In this document: piece after piece, positions 1-8,970 of the stretch
How the letters are laid out: each line of letters starts with the position of its first letter
How positions within the stretch are numbered: position 1 is the stretch's first letter
NCBI GenBank assembly: GCA_964431365.1
Contig: CAYSJJ010000002.1
Span: forward strand, 1 to 64,000
Origin: Geomobilibacter sp964431365
GTDB lineage: Bacteria; Desulfobacterota; Desulfuromonadia; Geobacterales; DSM-12255
DNA length: 64,000 nucleotides
Direction of reading: 5' to 3'
Made by a program: the position numbers and the translations under genes
Notes under the pieces: model-generated
The model's database searches: none
Seen by the model: only the letters and a program-made list of their open reading frames with translations
Told to the model about the DNA's origin: nothing

Positions 1-1601
1 ATGTTCGAGGCCACTTTTTCGTAGGTGGCGTTTTTCGGCACCAGCACCACCACCGGCATGTGTTCGTCAATCAGGGCGATGGGGCCATGCTTCATCTCGC
101 CGGCAGGATAGCCTTCGGCGTGGATGTAGGAGATCTCCTTGAGCTTGAGCGCCCCTTCCAGGGCAATGGGGTAGTTCATGCCGCGGCCGAGATAGAGGAA
201 GTCCCTGGCGTTCATGTAGCGGCGGGCGACCTTTTCCACCTCGGTATCCAGCTTGAGGGTCTCTTCCAGAAGGGCTGAGGCGTGCAGCAGCGAGGCCAGG
301 AGCTGCTGTCCCTTGGCCTGATCGATGGTGCCCCGCGCCCTGCCGAGGCGGACGGTGAACAGGTAGAGCGCCACCAGTTGCGTGACAAACGCCTTGGTGG
401 AGGCGACCCCGATCTCGGGGCCGGCGTGGGTGTAGATGACCCCGTCCGCTTCGCGGGCGATGGAGGAGTCGACCACGTTGCAGATGGCGACGGCCTTGGC
501 GCCGCGCGACCGTGCCTCGCGCATGGCCGCCAGGGTGTCGGCGGTCTCGCCCGACTGGGAGATGAGGATGATCAGGGTCTTGCTGTCGACCACCGGATTG
601 CGGTAGCGGAATTCCGAGGCGATGTCCACCTCCACCGGCACGCGGCTCTGCTCCTCGATGAGGAATTTCCCCACCAGGCCGGCATGCCAGGAGGTGCCGC
701 AGGCGATGACGCAGATCCGTTCGATCCCCTTCAATTCAGCGCTGGAGAGGCGGAGCTCTTCCAGGAAGACATCCCCCTCCTCTTCCCGGAGCCGGCCGGT
801 GATGGTGTCACGCACGGCGCGCGGTTGCTCGTAGATCTCCTTGAGCATGAAATGCTTGTAGCCCCCCTTTTCCGCCATGAGCGGGGACCAGTCGATGTGG
901 CGCGGCTTCTTCTCCAGCGGCGCTCCGGCAACCGAGGAAAAGGCCGGGATTCCCCCCCGGAAGACGACCAGTTCGCCATCCTCCATGAAGACCATCTCCC
1001 GGGTATGGGCCAGGATGGCCGGGATGTCCGAGGCGACGAAATACTCGCCGTCAGCCAGGCCGACGACCATGGGGGAGCCCTGCTTGGCGGCGATCAGCGT
1101 CTCCGGCTCCAGCTTGCAGAGGATGCAGACGGCGTAGGCGCCCCGCAGTTCCTGCAGGGCCAAGCGGACCGCCCGCTCGAAGTCGCCGGTCTCTTTCAGT
1201 TTTTCATCCACCAGGTGGGAGATGACCTCGGTATCGGTCTCGCTCTTGAAAACGCGGCCGATCCCCTTCAACCGCTCCTTCATCTCCAGGTAGTTCTCGA
1301 TGATGCCGTTGTGGACGACGATGATGTTCCCGGCCTCGTGGGGGTGGGCGTTGACCTCCGACGGGCGGCCATGGGTTGCCCAGCGGGTGTGGCCGATGCC
1401 TATGGTGCCGGCGAGTGGCTTCTGGATCAGGAGCCGCTGCAGGTTGATCAGCTTCCCTTCGCTCCGGACGATTTCGGCACAGCCGCCCTGAATGGTGCAG
1501 ATGCCGGCCGAGTCATATCCCCGGTATTCCAGTTTCTGCAGTCCTTCCAAAATGATCGGCGTGGCCTGTTGCTCTCCGACGTAACCTACTATTCCGCACA
1601 T
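1..1601 (-). CDS. glmS: Glutamine--fructose-6-phosphate aminotransferase (isomerizing), C-terminus cut by window edge
   Basis: Makes glucosamine-6-phosphate from fructose-6-phosphate and glutamine in the cytoplasm, the first step towards UDP-GlcNAc for peptidoglycan and LPS. The reading frame starts MCGIVGYVG, with Cys2 as the glutaminase nucleophile, then the glutamine amidotransferase-2 domain (about residues 1-220) with the HTRWATHG and NGIIEN motifs. The first SIS domain carries CGTSWHAG near residue 300 and SQSGET near 350, and a second SIS domain begins near 460. About 534 residues are present; the family is usually near 609, so about 75 C-terminal residues lie outside the window. The ATG is preceded by AGGAG. 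It lies downstream of glmU on the same strand, with a 120-bp repeat between them. Identification is certain. Confidence 0.97.
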   Translation of the reverse strand, partial: MCGIVGYVGEQQATPIILEGLQKLEYRGYDSAGICTIQGGCAEIVRSEGKLINLQRLLIQKPLAGTIGIGHTRWATHGRPSEVNAHPHEAGNIIVVHNGIIENYLEMKERLKGIGRVFKSETDTEVISHLVDEKLKETGDFERAVRLALQELRGAYAVCILCKLEPETLIAAKQGSPMVVGLADGEYFVASDIPAILAHTREMVFMEDGELVVFRGGIPAFSSVAGAPLEKKPRHIDWSPLMAEKGGYKHFMLKEIYEQPRAVRDTITGRLREEEGDVFLEELRLSSAELKGIERICVIACGTSWHAGLVGKFLIEEQSRVPVEVDIASEFRYRNPVVDSKTLIILISQSGETADTLAAMREARSRGAKAVAICNVVDSSIAREADGVIYTHAGPEIGVASTKAFVTQLVALYLFTVRLGRARGTIDQAKGQQLLASLLHASALLEETLKLDTEVEKVARRYMNARDFLYLGRGMNYPIALEGALKLKEISYIHAEGYPAGEMKHGPIALIDEHMPVVVLVPKNATYEKVASN

Positions 1602-1628
1602 GACAAGCTCCTGTCTGAATATCTGGCC

Positions 1629-1748
1629 GGTTGCTGAAAAACAGCCATCTCGCCGCCGTCCTCGAAAGCCGCCTTGTGCGGCGTAGCGCTGCTACGCCTC
1701 CGCGGGGCTTTCTGCGGGTGCGACGATCTGACTATTTTTGAGCAACCT
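1629..1748. repeat. Dispersed 120-bp imperfect palindrome, copy 1
   Basis: The ends GGTTGCTGAAAAACAG and CTATTTTTGAGCAACC are inverted repeats of each other. The two halves of the element pair imperfectly along their whole length, and the centre is the perfect arm pair GCGTAGC-GCT-GCTACGC (1681-1697). Near-identical sequence occurs at 3885-4004, and an inverted, longer copy at 32557-32696. It sits between the glmU stop and the glmS start on co-directional genes. It could act as a BIME-like RNA hairpin, a non-autonomous MITE or an attenuator. I see no coding potential of its own. Confidence 0.9.
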
Positions 1749-1800
1749 GAGTTTTCCTACTGCCTGCTAGTGAAGACACTCAATTTGGGCACCGCGTGAG

Positions 1801-3180
1801 TTACTTTTCCCGCTTTCTCTTGACCCATCCCTCCTTGTTCACCTGGGGAACCCGGGCAAGGGCAAGGGAGTCGGGGGGGACATCCTGGGTGACCGTCGTG
1901 CCGGCGGCGATCAGCGCGTTGCTGCCGATGGTGACCGGCGCCACGAACTGGACGTCGCTCCCGACGAAGACGCCGTCGCCGATGACGGTCCGGTGCTTCC
2001 TCACCCCGTCGTAGTTGCACGTGATGGTGCCGCAGCCGATGTTCACGTCCCGGCCGATCTCGGCATCACCCAGGTAGGTCAGGTGGGATGCCTTGGACCC
2101 TTCGCCCATGACGATCTTCTTGGTCTCCACGAAGTTGCCGATCTTCACGTGGGCCTTCAGCTCGGTCCCCGGCCTCAGGTGGGCCATGGGGCCGATGGCC
2201 ACCTCCTCGTGGACCAGCGATTCCGCCAGTACCGATCCGGCCTTGACGGTGACCCGATCCCCGATGCGGCAGTGGCGGATCACCGCTCCGGCTTCGATGA
2301 GGCAGTCGGCGCCGATGGTCGTGCTGCCGCTGATCTGGACCCCGGGGTAGACGATGGTGTCGCGGCCGATGACTACCCCCTCTTCGATGTAGGTGGCATC
2401 CGGATCGACAATGGTGACACCTTCCAGCATCAGTCGCTCGTTGATCCGTTGTCGCAGGACCTTCGCGGCCCTGGCCAGCTGTACCCGGTCGTTGATCCCC
2501 ATCACCTCGTCGGAATCGGCCACCGTGAAGGCGAAGCAGGGGCGGTTCTGTTCGACGGCCAGGGTGATGATGTCGGTCAGGTAGTACTCCCCCTGGGCGT
2601 TGTCGTTGCTGAGACGGGCGACGGCGTCGAAGAGGAAATCGGCGGCAACGCAGTAGATGCCGGAGTTGATCTCGTCGATCTCCCGTTCCTGGGGGGTGGC
2701 GTCCTTTTCTTCCACGATCCTGACGATCCGCTTCCCTTCCCGCTTGAGCACCCGGCCGTAGCCGAAGGGGTTTTCCAGGTGGGTGGTAAGGACGGTCACG
2801 GTCGCTTCCCGCCTGCTGTGTGCCTCCAGCATGGCCGTGATGGTTTCGGGACGGATGAGGGGGACGTCGCCGCAGAGGATCAGGACGGTGCCGCTGAAGC
2901 CGGAGAGCTGTTCACGGGCGGAGGCAACGGCATGACCGGTCCCCAGTTGTTCGGCCTGGAGGGCGAAGGAGATATCGTCAGCTCCGGCAAAGTGTTCCCG
3001 GACCGCTTCCGCCTGATGGCCGACCACCACGGCAATCCTGGCGGCGCCGGCGGCGCGGGCGGCAGCTACCGGCCAGGCGATCATCGGCCGCTCGCCCAGC
3101 TTGTGCATGACCTTTGCCAGGTCGGACTTCATGCGGGTACCCTTGCCCGCTGCCAGGATCACTGCCGCTGTTTCGCTCAT
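1801..3180 (-). CDS. glmU: Bifunctional GlmU: N-acetylglucosamine-1-phosphate uridyltransferase / glucosamine-1-phosphate acetyltransferase
   Basis: Acetylates glucosamine-1-phosphate with acetyl-CoA and then transfers UMP from UTP to give UDP-GlcNAc. The 459-residue length is normal for the family. The N-terminal pyrophosphorylase domain shows LAAGKGTRMKS at about residues 10-20 and CGDVPL near residue 101. The C-terminal half from about residue 250 is a left-handed beta-helix of hexapeptide repeats, with the acetyltransferase histidine region HLTYLGD near 365 and the NYDG motif after it. The start ATG is preceded by a GGAGG-type ribosome binding site. It is the upstream partner of glmS, so both enzymes needed to reach UDP-GlcNAc (GlmM apart) are together. 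Confidence 0.97.
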   Translation of the reverse strand: MSETAAVILAAGKGTRMKSDLAKVMHKLGERPMIAWPVAAARAAGAARIAVVVGHQAEAVREHFAGADDISFALQAEQLGTGHAVASAREQLSGFSGTVLILCGDVPLIRPETITAMLEAHSRREATVTVLTTHLENPFGYGRVLKREGKRIVRIVEEKDATPQEREIDEINSGIYCVAADFLFDAVARLSNDNAQGEYYLTDIITLAVEQNRPCFAFTVADSDEVMGINDRVQLARAAKVLRQRINERLMLEGVTIVDPDATYIEEGVVIGRDTIVYPGVQISGSTTIGADCLIEAGAVIRHCRIGDRVTVKAGSVLAESLVHEEVAIGPMAHLRPGTELKAHVKIGNFVETKKIVMGEGSKASHLTYLGDAEIGRDVNIGCGTITCNYDGVRKHRTVIGDGVFVGSDVQFVAPVTIGSNALIAAGTTVTQDVPPDSLALARVPQVNKEGWVKRKREK

Positions 3181-3343
3181 TCCGGAGACCTCCGTTGTTT
3201 CTTACGAAAAATTCATGACACTTTAATCGATTGGTGGCGCAATGGTCAAGGATTTATGGGGATTTACCGCGCGCGGTGACGTCTGGAAGGGGTTTCGCTT
3301 TACAGCGGTGCGGCGAGCCGTTATAGTTTCCCCGGGAGCGGGC

Positions 3344-3883
3344 ATGGGCGTACAGGAAGACATTGCTTTCTTTGAACAGAGTCTGAACGACCTGGTGGTA
3401 AAGTACGAACAGTACTTCCTCGGCCTGGAGAAGCGTGAACCGATCAAGCTCCTGGAGGATGTGGAGCGGCTGGGGAGAAAGTACGCGACGACCAAGATCT
3501 CCAATACCATGCTCAAGTTCCGCTACAACTCCCTGGTGGCGAGATTCAGCAGCTATCGTCAGTACTGGAACCGCATCACCCGCCTTATCGAGGACGGGAA
3601 ATATTCGCGGGACCGGGCACGGATGGAGCGGCAGAGCTCGCTGCCGCCTGCGCCTGAGCCGGCATCGTCGGTGCCTCCCGAGGCGGAACGGGTCTACCGG
3701 GAGTACCTGGCAGCCTGCCAGTCGTGCAACCTGAAAAACACCACCATCTCCCCCGAGAAAGTCGCCGCCCTCATCGCCCAGCAGAAACCGCTCATCGAGA
3801 AACGCTACGGTACGGCCAGCATCACCTTTGCGGTGGTGATCGAAGAGGGCGTGCCGAAGATCAAGGCCCGCCCGAAGAAATAG
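3344..3883 (+). CDS. Conserved hypothetical protein, helical, MXAN_5187-like C-terminus
   Basis: A predicted 179-residue soluble protein with no signal peptide. The first 90 residues are helical and charged, the middle (about residues 88-110) is a Pro/Ala-rich linker, and the C-terminal 70 residues contain CQSCNLK followed by a compact domain ending in KARPKK. The C-terminal part resembles what is annotated in delta-proteobacteria as an MXAN_5187 C-terminal domain; this is from memory of the family, so treat it as tentative. I chose the ATG at 3344 because GGGAG lies just upstream. A longer frame from 3242 exists but its extra residues look non-coding. The stop is followed after 1 bp by repeat copy 2. 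No function can be given. Confidence 0.7.
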   Translation: MGVQEDIAFFEQSLNDLVVKYEQYFLGLEKREPIKLLEDVERLGRKYATTKISNTMLKFRYNSLVARFSSYRQYWNRITRLIEDGKYSRDRARMERQSSLPPAPEPASSVPPEAERVYREYLAACQSCNLKNTTISPEKVAALIAQQKPLIEKRYGTASITFAVVIEEGVPKIKARPKK

Positions 3884-3884
3884 C

Positions 3885-4004
3885 GGTTGCTGAGAAACGG
3901 CCATCTCGCCGCCGTCCTCGAAAGCTGCCTTGTGCGGCGTAGCGCTGCTACGCCTCCGCGGAGCTTTCTGCGGGTGCGACGATCTGACCATTTTTGAGCA
4001 ACCT
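3885..4004. repeat. Dispersed 120-bp imperfect palindrome, copy 2
   Basis: Same length and orientation as the copy at 1629-1748, with only a handful of substitutions and the same central GCGTAGC-GCT-GCTACGC hairpin. It begins one base after the TAG of the upstream gene and ends 25 bp before the ATG of the radical SAM gene, so any transcript reading through would carry the hairpin between two cistrons. Confidence 0.9.
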
Positions 4005-4029
4005 GAAGTTTTTCAAACAAGGGGTTTCC

Positions 4030-5895
4030 ATGCGCCTGCTTCTGGTTACCAGCCACACCGAACCTTCTCCTCAGGCAGTTCCGCTGGCAGCCGCCTTCCT
4101 GAAAAGCGCCCTGGCCGCTTCTCCGGGCGGTGACTCGATCGATGTCCAGCTCTGCGACCTTTTCGCCGCCGACCCGGTGCCCGACTGTGTCGAGCGGATC
4201 CTTGCCGCCGAACCCGATGCGGTCGGCTTCTCCCTCTATCTCTGGAACCGCGGCCAGTGCCGGGCCATCGCAGACTCACTCCGCCAGTTGCGTCCTTCCC
4301 TTCTCCTCTTCGCCGGCGGCCCGGAGGCGACCGCCGATCCGTCGGGAGTCCTGGCCGAGTTCCCCTGCGACTTTATTATCAGCGGCGAAGGGGAGTTGGC
4401 GATCTGTACGGTTGTTGACCGGCTGGTGGCCGGAGGGGACGTCGCCGGCATCCCGGGGGTCTCCACCCGTGACCATCAGGCCGGTCCTGATGCCGTCGTT
4501 CCCCTTATCGCCCGGCTGGATGACATCCCGTCGCCGTACCTCGCCGGTATTCTCCCCCTGAACGAAGGGGGGGGGGCTCTCTGGCAGCACTCCCGCGGCT
4601 GCGACTACGCCTGCGACTACTGCTTCGACACCCTTGGCCGGCGCGGGGTCCGCCGTTTTTCCCTGGAGCGCCTTTCTGACGAACTCGATCTGTTCGTGGC
4701 CCGCCGGATCAGCCAGGTCTTCGTGCTCGATTCCACCTTCAACCGGGACATGGCGCGGGCAAAGGCGCTTCTGCGTCTGATCGGGGAGAAGGCACCCCAC
4801 ATCCACTTCCACTTCGAGGTCCGGAGTGAGTTCATTGACGAGGAGATGGCCGAACTCTTTGCGGCGATTACCTGCTCCCTGCAGATCGGCCTGCAGAGCG
4901 CCGACCCGCAGGTGCTGAAAAACGTCGGCCGGGTGTTCAGCCGGGACGATTTTGTTTCCCGGATCATGCTGCTGAACGAGAGTGGGGCGGTATTCGGCTT
5001 CGATCTGATCTACGGACTTCCCGGCGACACCCTTGCCGGCTTTGCCGAGAGTCTGGACTTTGCCCTCGACTGCTATCCCAATCACCTGGATATCTTCCCC
5101 CTCGCACTCCTGCCGGGGACCAGGCTGGCCGCCCGGAGCGGCGAACTGGGGTTGCGGCACCTGTCGGAGCCCCCCTACACCGTGCTCGGTTCCGACACCA
5201 TGGACGAAACAGACCTGGCCGAGGCCAGGGGATTGGCGGTTGCCTGTGACATCTTTTTCAGCCGGGGGCGAGCGGTAGCCTGGTTCAACGCGGTTGTCCG
5301 CAGCCTGGGGATGAGGCCTGCGGGCTTTCTCGGCCGTTTCCGGGAGTGGCTTGCCGAACGGCACGGCGACGGGGTGACCGAACGGTCATTTACGGACGAA
5401 CAGATCTGGCAGATGCAGCGGGCGTTTCTGGAGAGCGTCTTCCCTGCCGAAGGGGGGGAGAGACTGCTGCCGGTGGCACTCGATCTGGTCGACTACCACC
5501 ATTTCTTTGCCGCAGCTCTCCTGGCGCCTCCTCCCGAGCTCCGGACGGACAGGGAGCTGGCAACAGAGGACCTGCTTGCGCTACCGTTCGCGCTTGCGCC
5601 GTCTGCCAGCCTGGCGAGTTTTCACTATGAGATTTTTGACCTTCTGGAGGCGGGAGAACCGGACCTTGAGGAGTTCGCCAACTGCTTTTCAGGCCAGGGA
5701 TCGTGGGCGGTCATCTACCCCAAGGGAGGCGAGGTCTTTACCGAGTCGCTGGACGAGGAATTCCGTCTCCTGCTCGAAGGTCTGGACGGCCATCGACCTG
5801 CGCGCACGGCCGCTGACGAGGCGGGGCTGGCGCCGGCCGAGGCCGCCGCATTCCTTGAGTTTGCTGCCGCTGAAGGGATTGTGACGCTGGGGTAA
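4030..5895 (+). CDS. B12-binding domain radical SAM protein
   Basis: A 621-residue protein with an N-terminal Rossmann-type cobalamin-binding domain (about residues 1-150; opens MRLLLVTSHTEPS, then GFSLYLWNR and FAGGPEAT). A radical SAM domain follows, whose CX3CX2C motif is Cys191, Cys195 and Cys198 in RGCDYACDYC. IGLQSADP and the GFDLIYGLPGDT segment are typical of the radical SAM barrel. The C-terminal 200 residues are an extra domain of unknown role. Cobalamin-dependent radical SAM enzymes often methylate or rearrange substrates, but nothing here fixes the substrate. The coding region contains a run of ten G (about 4567-4576). The start ATG is weakly preceded by AAGGGG. A start within the repeat upstream is possible but unlikely. 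Confidence 0.88.
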   Translation: MRLLLVTSHTEPSPQAVPLAAAFLKSALAASPGGDSIDVQLCDLFAADPVPDCVERILAAEPDAVGFSLYLWNRGQCRAIADSLRQLRPSLLLFAGGPEATADPSGVLAEFPCDFIISGEGELAICTVVDRLVAGGDVAGIPGVSTRDHQAGPDAVVPLIARLDDIPSPYLAGILPLNEGGGALWQHSRGCDYACDYCFDTLGRRGVRRFSLERLSDELDLFVARRISQVFVLDSTFNRDMARAKALLRLIGEKAPHIHFHFEVRSEFIDEEMAELFAAITCSLQIGLQSADPQVLKNVGRVFSRDDFVSRIMLLNESGAVFGFDLIYGLPGDTLAGFAESLDFALDCYPNHLDIFPLALLPGTRLAARSGELGLRHLSEPPYTVLGSDTMDETDLAEARGLAVACDIFFSRGRAVAWFNAVVRSLGMRPAGFLGRFREWLAERHGDGVTERSFTDEQIWQMQRAFLESVFPAEGGERLLPVALDLVDYHHFFAAALLAPPPELRTDRELATEDLLALPFALAPSASLASFHYEIFDLLEAGEPDLEEFANCFSGQGSWAVIYPKGGEVFTESLDEEFRLLLEGLDGHRPARTAADEAGLAPAEAAAFLEFAAAEGIVTLG

Positions 5896-5951
5896 CGTCT
5901 CGCCCCGGCCTGTTCCCCTCAGCGGTATTCACGTTGCCGGCGAGGGCGGGG

Positions 5952-6368
5952 TCAGTGGGCGGGTTTTCGGATGCCCAGTTTTCCCAGCGTTTCTTTGAGT
6001 TTCGCCGGATCAATCGGCTTGATCAGGTGTGCGGACGGCTGGGATGACATGAACGAGTTCATGACGTCCTGTGGCGTGTTGAGGGCGGTGAGCACAACAA
6101 TTTTCACCTGCTGCGCCAGGGAAATCCCCTTTTCTTTCTCGATCCGCCGTATCTCCTTGCCTGCCGTATGGCCGTCCATGTTCGGCATGACGATGTCGAG
6201 GATGATCAGGTCGAAGGGGGCGCCTGCCTCGTGGGCCGCCATGAACTCCTTCACCGCTTCGCTACCGTCGGTAGCCGTCGTACATGCCGCAACACCCTCC
6301 AGGTAATGGGCTATCAGCTCTCTTCCCACCTCGTCATCGTCGACTATCAGGCATTTCAGATCTTCCAT
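5952..6368 (-). CDS. Single-domain response regulator (CheY-like)
   Basis: A 138-residue stand-alone receiver domain. The acidic pocket is Asp10-Asp12, the phosphoacceptor is Asp58 in LIILDIVMPN, and the conserved Thr (VVLTALN) and Lys (LIKPID) follow. There is no output domain, so it probably acts by protein contact or as a phosphotransfer sink. The ATG at 6368 is chosen over an upstream GTG because AAGGAGGGTGACC immediately precedes it. The start overlaps the 3' end of the hybrid kinase gene by 35 bp, indicating translational coupling. The kinase's Hpt domain is the obvious phosphodonor; this is inferred. Confidence 0.92.
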   Translation of the reverse strand: MEDLKCLIVDDDEVGRELIAHYLEGVAACTTATDGSEAVKEFMAAHEAGAPFDLIILDIVMPNMDGHTAGKEIRRIEKEKGISLAQQVKIVVLTALNTPQDVMNSFMSSQPSAHLIKPIDPAKLKETLGKLGIRKPAH

Positions 6369-8970
6369 GGTCACCCTCCTTAGCTTGAGTTACAGACTCA
6401 ACGATTTCAGCAGTGGTCCGATCGAAGGCGTCGAGTTCGGACCTCAATCGGGGCATGGACGACAGCGCCTCGTCCAGCTTGCCGCTCCCCGCAGCCAGCT
6501 CGATCTGATGGGCGACCTCCTGCACCCGCAGGGCGCCGATATTGGCGGCGCTCCCCTTGATGGCATGGGCATGCACCCGCATAGCGTCGCCATTCTGTCC
6601 GGCTGCCGCTGCCGTGAGTTCTTCCCAGCAGCTGACCGCCCGGGTACGGAACATGACGACGAACTTGGCCACCAGTGCGTCTTTGCCTCCCAGCCGCTCC
6701 ACGAGTCCTGGTCGGTCGAATATCTGCGGGGCCGTCCGAGCGGACGCCAGCTCCTCCGTACGTCCATGGGCCGGTGTCGGCCCGGGGTCGACGGCTCCTC
6801 CCCGGCAGTGCTCCCGCAGCGCGGCCAGAAGTTCCTCGGCCTTGAACGGTTTGGAGAGGTAGCCGTCCATGCCTGCGGCCAGGCAGCGTTCCTTGTCCTC
6901 CCGGGCCGCGTAGGCGGTCAGCGCCATGATGGGGGTGCGTTGTTGACCGATCGAGGCCTCACGCTCGCGAATCGCCCGTGTTGCCTGCATGCCATCCATG
7001 CCCGGCATCTGTACGTCCATCAGGATGATGTCGAATCGTTGGCGTGAGACGGCGTCGAGCGCCTCCTGGCCGTTCTTTGCCCGTGTGACCCGATGCCCGA
7101 ACCTGTTCAGGATTGCCGCTGCCAGCTCCTGATTTACCTCGACGTCATCGGCCACCAGGATCTCCAGTCGGGAATCGTCCTCTCTGGGAGCGGGTCGGGT
7201 GGGAGCAGGCTGGCACTCGTGAAGGCCGCTCATCACTGTGCCGATCGCCTCACCGAGTTCGGCATGGACCACCGGCTTGGTCAGGTAACCGTCGATCCTC
7301 ATCTCCGTGCAGTAGCCGGCGTCCCCCCTGTCCCCCGCATTGCTCATGGCGATCACTTTGAGCCGGCCTTTGGTCACGTCCCGCAGCTGTTGTACCACTG
7401 CCGTCCCGCCGGTGCCGAGAAGCTGCATGTCGATCAGGGCCAGGGACGGCGCGGTGTTGTTCTTCGCCAGTTCGCGGGCCTGCTCAAGGGCACTCTGCAG
7501 GGTGTCGGCTGTTGCCGGGAGCATCTTCCAACCGGCCATGAAGGCGGCAAACATCTGCAGGTTCGACGGAAGATGGTCGACCACCAGGACCCTGACCCCG
7601 GCCAACGCGTGTTGCCAGTCAGGTACGACGGGCTGGTCCCCCACGCCGCAGCGGATGGTGAAATGGAAGGTGCTCCCCACCCCCAGCTGGCTCTCCACCC
7701 AGATCTCGCCGTCCATCATCTCGACGATGCGCTGGGATATGGCGAGCCCCAGTCCGGTTCCGCCGAAGGTCTTGGCGGTCGATGCATCCGCCTGCTCAAA
7801 GGCGTTGAATATCCTGGCAATGACCTGCCGGTCGATGCCGACCCCCTGGTCGGCAACTGAGAAGTGGAGTAGCACTTCTTCTGGCGACCTGCTCCTGACG
7901 GCGACGGTGGTGGATATTTCCCCATGGTCGCTGAATTTGATGGCATTGCCGACCAGGTTGATCAGGACCTGTCGCAGCCTTTCGGCATCGCCGACCAGCA
8001 GATCAGGCACCTCTGCCTCCGGGATGAAGGTCAGTTCCACCCCTTTCTGACTGGCCCGTACCGCCAGCGAGCGGAGCGTCTGGCCGATGGTCGTCCGGAG
8101 GGGGAACGGGCTCTGTTCGAGGGAAAGTTTTCCTGCCTCGATCTTGGAAAAATCCAGGATGTCGTTTATCAGCAGCATCAGGCAGTCGGCGGAATCCCTG
8201 ATGATGCCGAGGTACTGGCGTTCCTGGTGGGGAGAGGATTCCCCCTGCAGCAGCAGTTCAGTCATCCCCAGGATGCCATTCATCGGTGTCCGGATTTCGT
8301 GGCTCATGTTGGCGAGGAATTCGCTCTTGGCGTGGCTGGCCGCTTCGGCCATCTGCCTGGCCGATTCCAGTTCGCTGGTCCGCTCCTGGACCCGTTCCTC
8401 CAGATGAGCCATGTGTTCCCGCAGCATGGTGGAGAGGGTGTTGCTTTCCAGCGCGTACGCGCAGGTATAGAAGAGGATCGACAGCGCATTGAGCGCGGCG
8501 GCGTCTATCGTTGTCGCCTCACCGGCCAGGATGGCGGCGAAAACGCCACGGATACGCGTGCGGGTGGCAATGACGTGCAGCAGCATGCTGCGTCCGTCCT
8601 GCAGCGGGAAGAGGACCGCCTGGTTCCGGTGGAGTGCCCAGGAAAACGAGCCATCCATGATCATCGCATCGATCTGCTGCTGAAGGAGCCCGTTCAACTC
8701 CTCCGGGGAGCATGTGGAGAGTTCGAAGCTGCCGTCGTCCATCGATTCGAGGCACCCCATCACCTGGCAGGTCAATAATCGTCTCACCTGGGTGAACGTG
8801 GCACGAAAAATCTCCCGGGAGTTCTGGGCGCGGCTCAGGTCGCCGTGGAAGTCGCCGCTGGACGTCAGCATCTCCAGGATCGCCATGTAGCGGCGATTCG
8901 TCTCTTCAAGGAAGTCAACCCGCTCCTGGAGGAAGGTCGAGGTAGGGGCTACGTTACTCTCCCCGTTCAT
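6334..8970 (-). CDS. Hybrid sensor histidine kinase with two receiver domains and an Hpt domain
   Basis: An 878-residue cytoplasmic protein with no obvious membrane segment. The first about 190 residues begin with a coiled coil and continue into a GAF-like sensory region. A second coiled coil leads to HisKA with His224 in MSHEIRTPMNG, then an HATPase_c domain (DQGVGID, GGTGLGLAI). Receiver 1 has a possible phosphoacceptor Asp514 but is atypical: it lacks the usual paired acidic residues (VLVVDHLPSN). Receiver 2 is canonical, with Asp652 in LMDVQMPG. The C-terminal Hpt domain has His802 in HAHAIKGSAAN. The full His-Asp-His relay is therefore in one chain. It overlaps the HDOD gene by the ATGA tetranucleotide and the response regulator by 35 bp, so the three are made together. 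Confidence 0.95.
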   Translation of the reverse strand: MNGESNVAPTSTFLQERVDFLEETNRRYMAILEMLTSSGDFHGDLSRAQNSREIFRATFTQVRRLLTCQVMGCLESMDDGSFELSTCSPEELNGLLQQQIDAMIMDGSFSWALHRNQAVLFPLQDGRSMLLHVIATRTRIRGVFAAILAGEATTIDAAALNALSILFYTCAYALESNTLSTMLREHMAHLEERVQERTSELESARQMAEAASHAKSEFLANMSHEIRTPMNGILGMTELLLQGESSPHQERQYLGIIRDSADCLMLLINDILDFSKIEAGKLSLEQSPFPLRTTIGQTLRSLAVRASQKGVELTFIPEAEVPDLLVGDAERLRQVLINLVGNAIKFSDHGEISTTVAVRSRSPEEVLLHFSVADQGVGIDRQVIARIFNAFEQADASTAKTFGGTGLGLAISQRIVEMMDGEIWVESQLGVGSTFHFTIRCGVGDQPVVPDWQHALAGVRVLVVDHLPSNLQMFAAFMAGWKMLPATADTLQSALEQARELAKNNTAPSLALIDMQLLGTGGTAVVQQLRDVTKGRLKVIAMSNAGDRGDAGYCTEMRIDGYLTKPVVHAELGEAIGTVMSGLHECQPAPTRPAPREDDSRLEILVADDVEVNQELAAAILNRFGHRVTRAKNGQEALDAVSRQRFDIILMDVQMPGMDGMQATRAIREREASIGQQRTPIMALTAYAAREDKERCLAAGMDGYLSKPFKAEELLAALREHCRGGAVDPGPTPAHGRTEELASARTAPQIFDRPGLVERLGGKDALVAKFVVMFRTRAVSCWEELTAAAAGQNGDAMRVHAHAIKGSAANIGALRVQEVAHQIELAAGSGKLDEALSSMPRLRSELDAFDRTTAEIVESVTQAKEGDHGRSEMPDSRR

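Noticed and set aside
282..1637. Plus-strand 451-codon open frame over the glmS region
   Set aside because: It is the antisense shadow of glmS: the minus strand encodes the unmistakable MCGIVGYVG start and SIS motifs.
1681..1697. Hairpin core of the repeat as an ordinary rho-independent terminator
   Set aside because: No T tract follows the core, and the complementarity extends over the full 120 bp with conserved ends.
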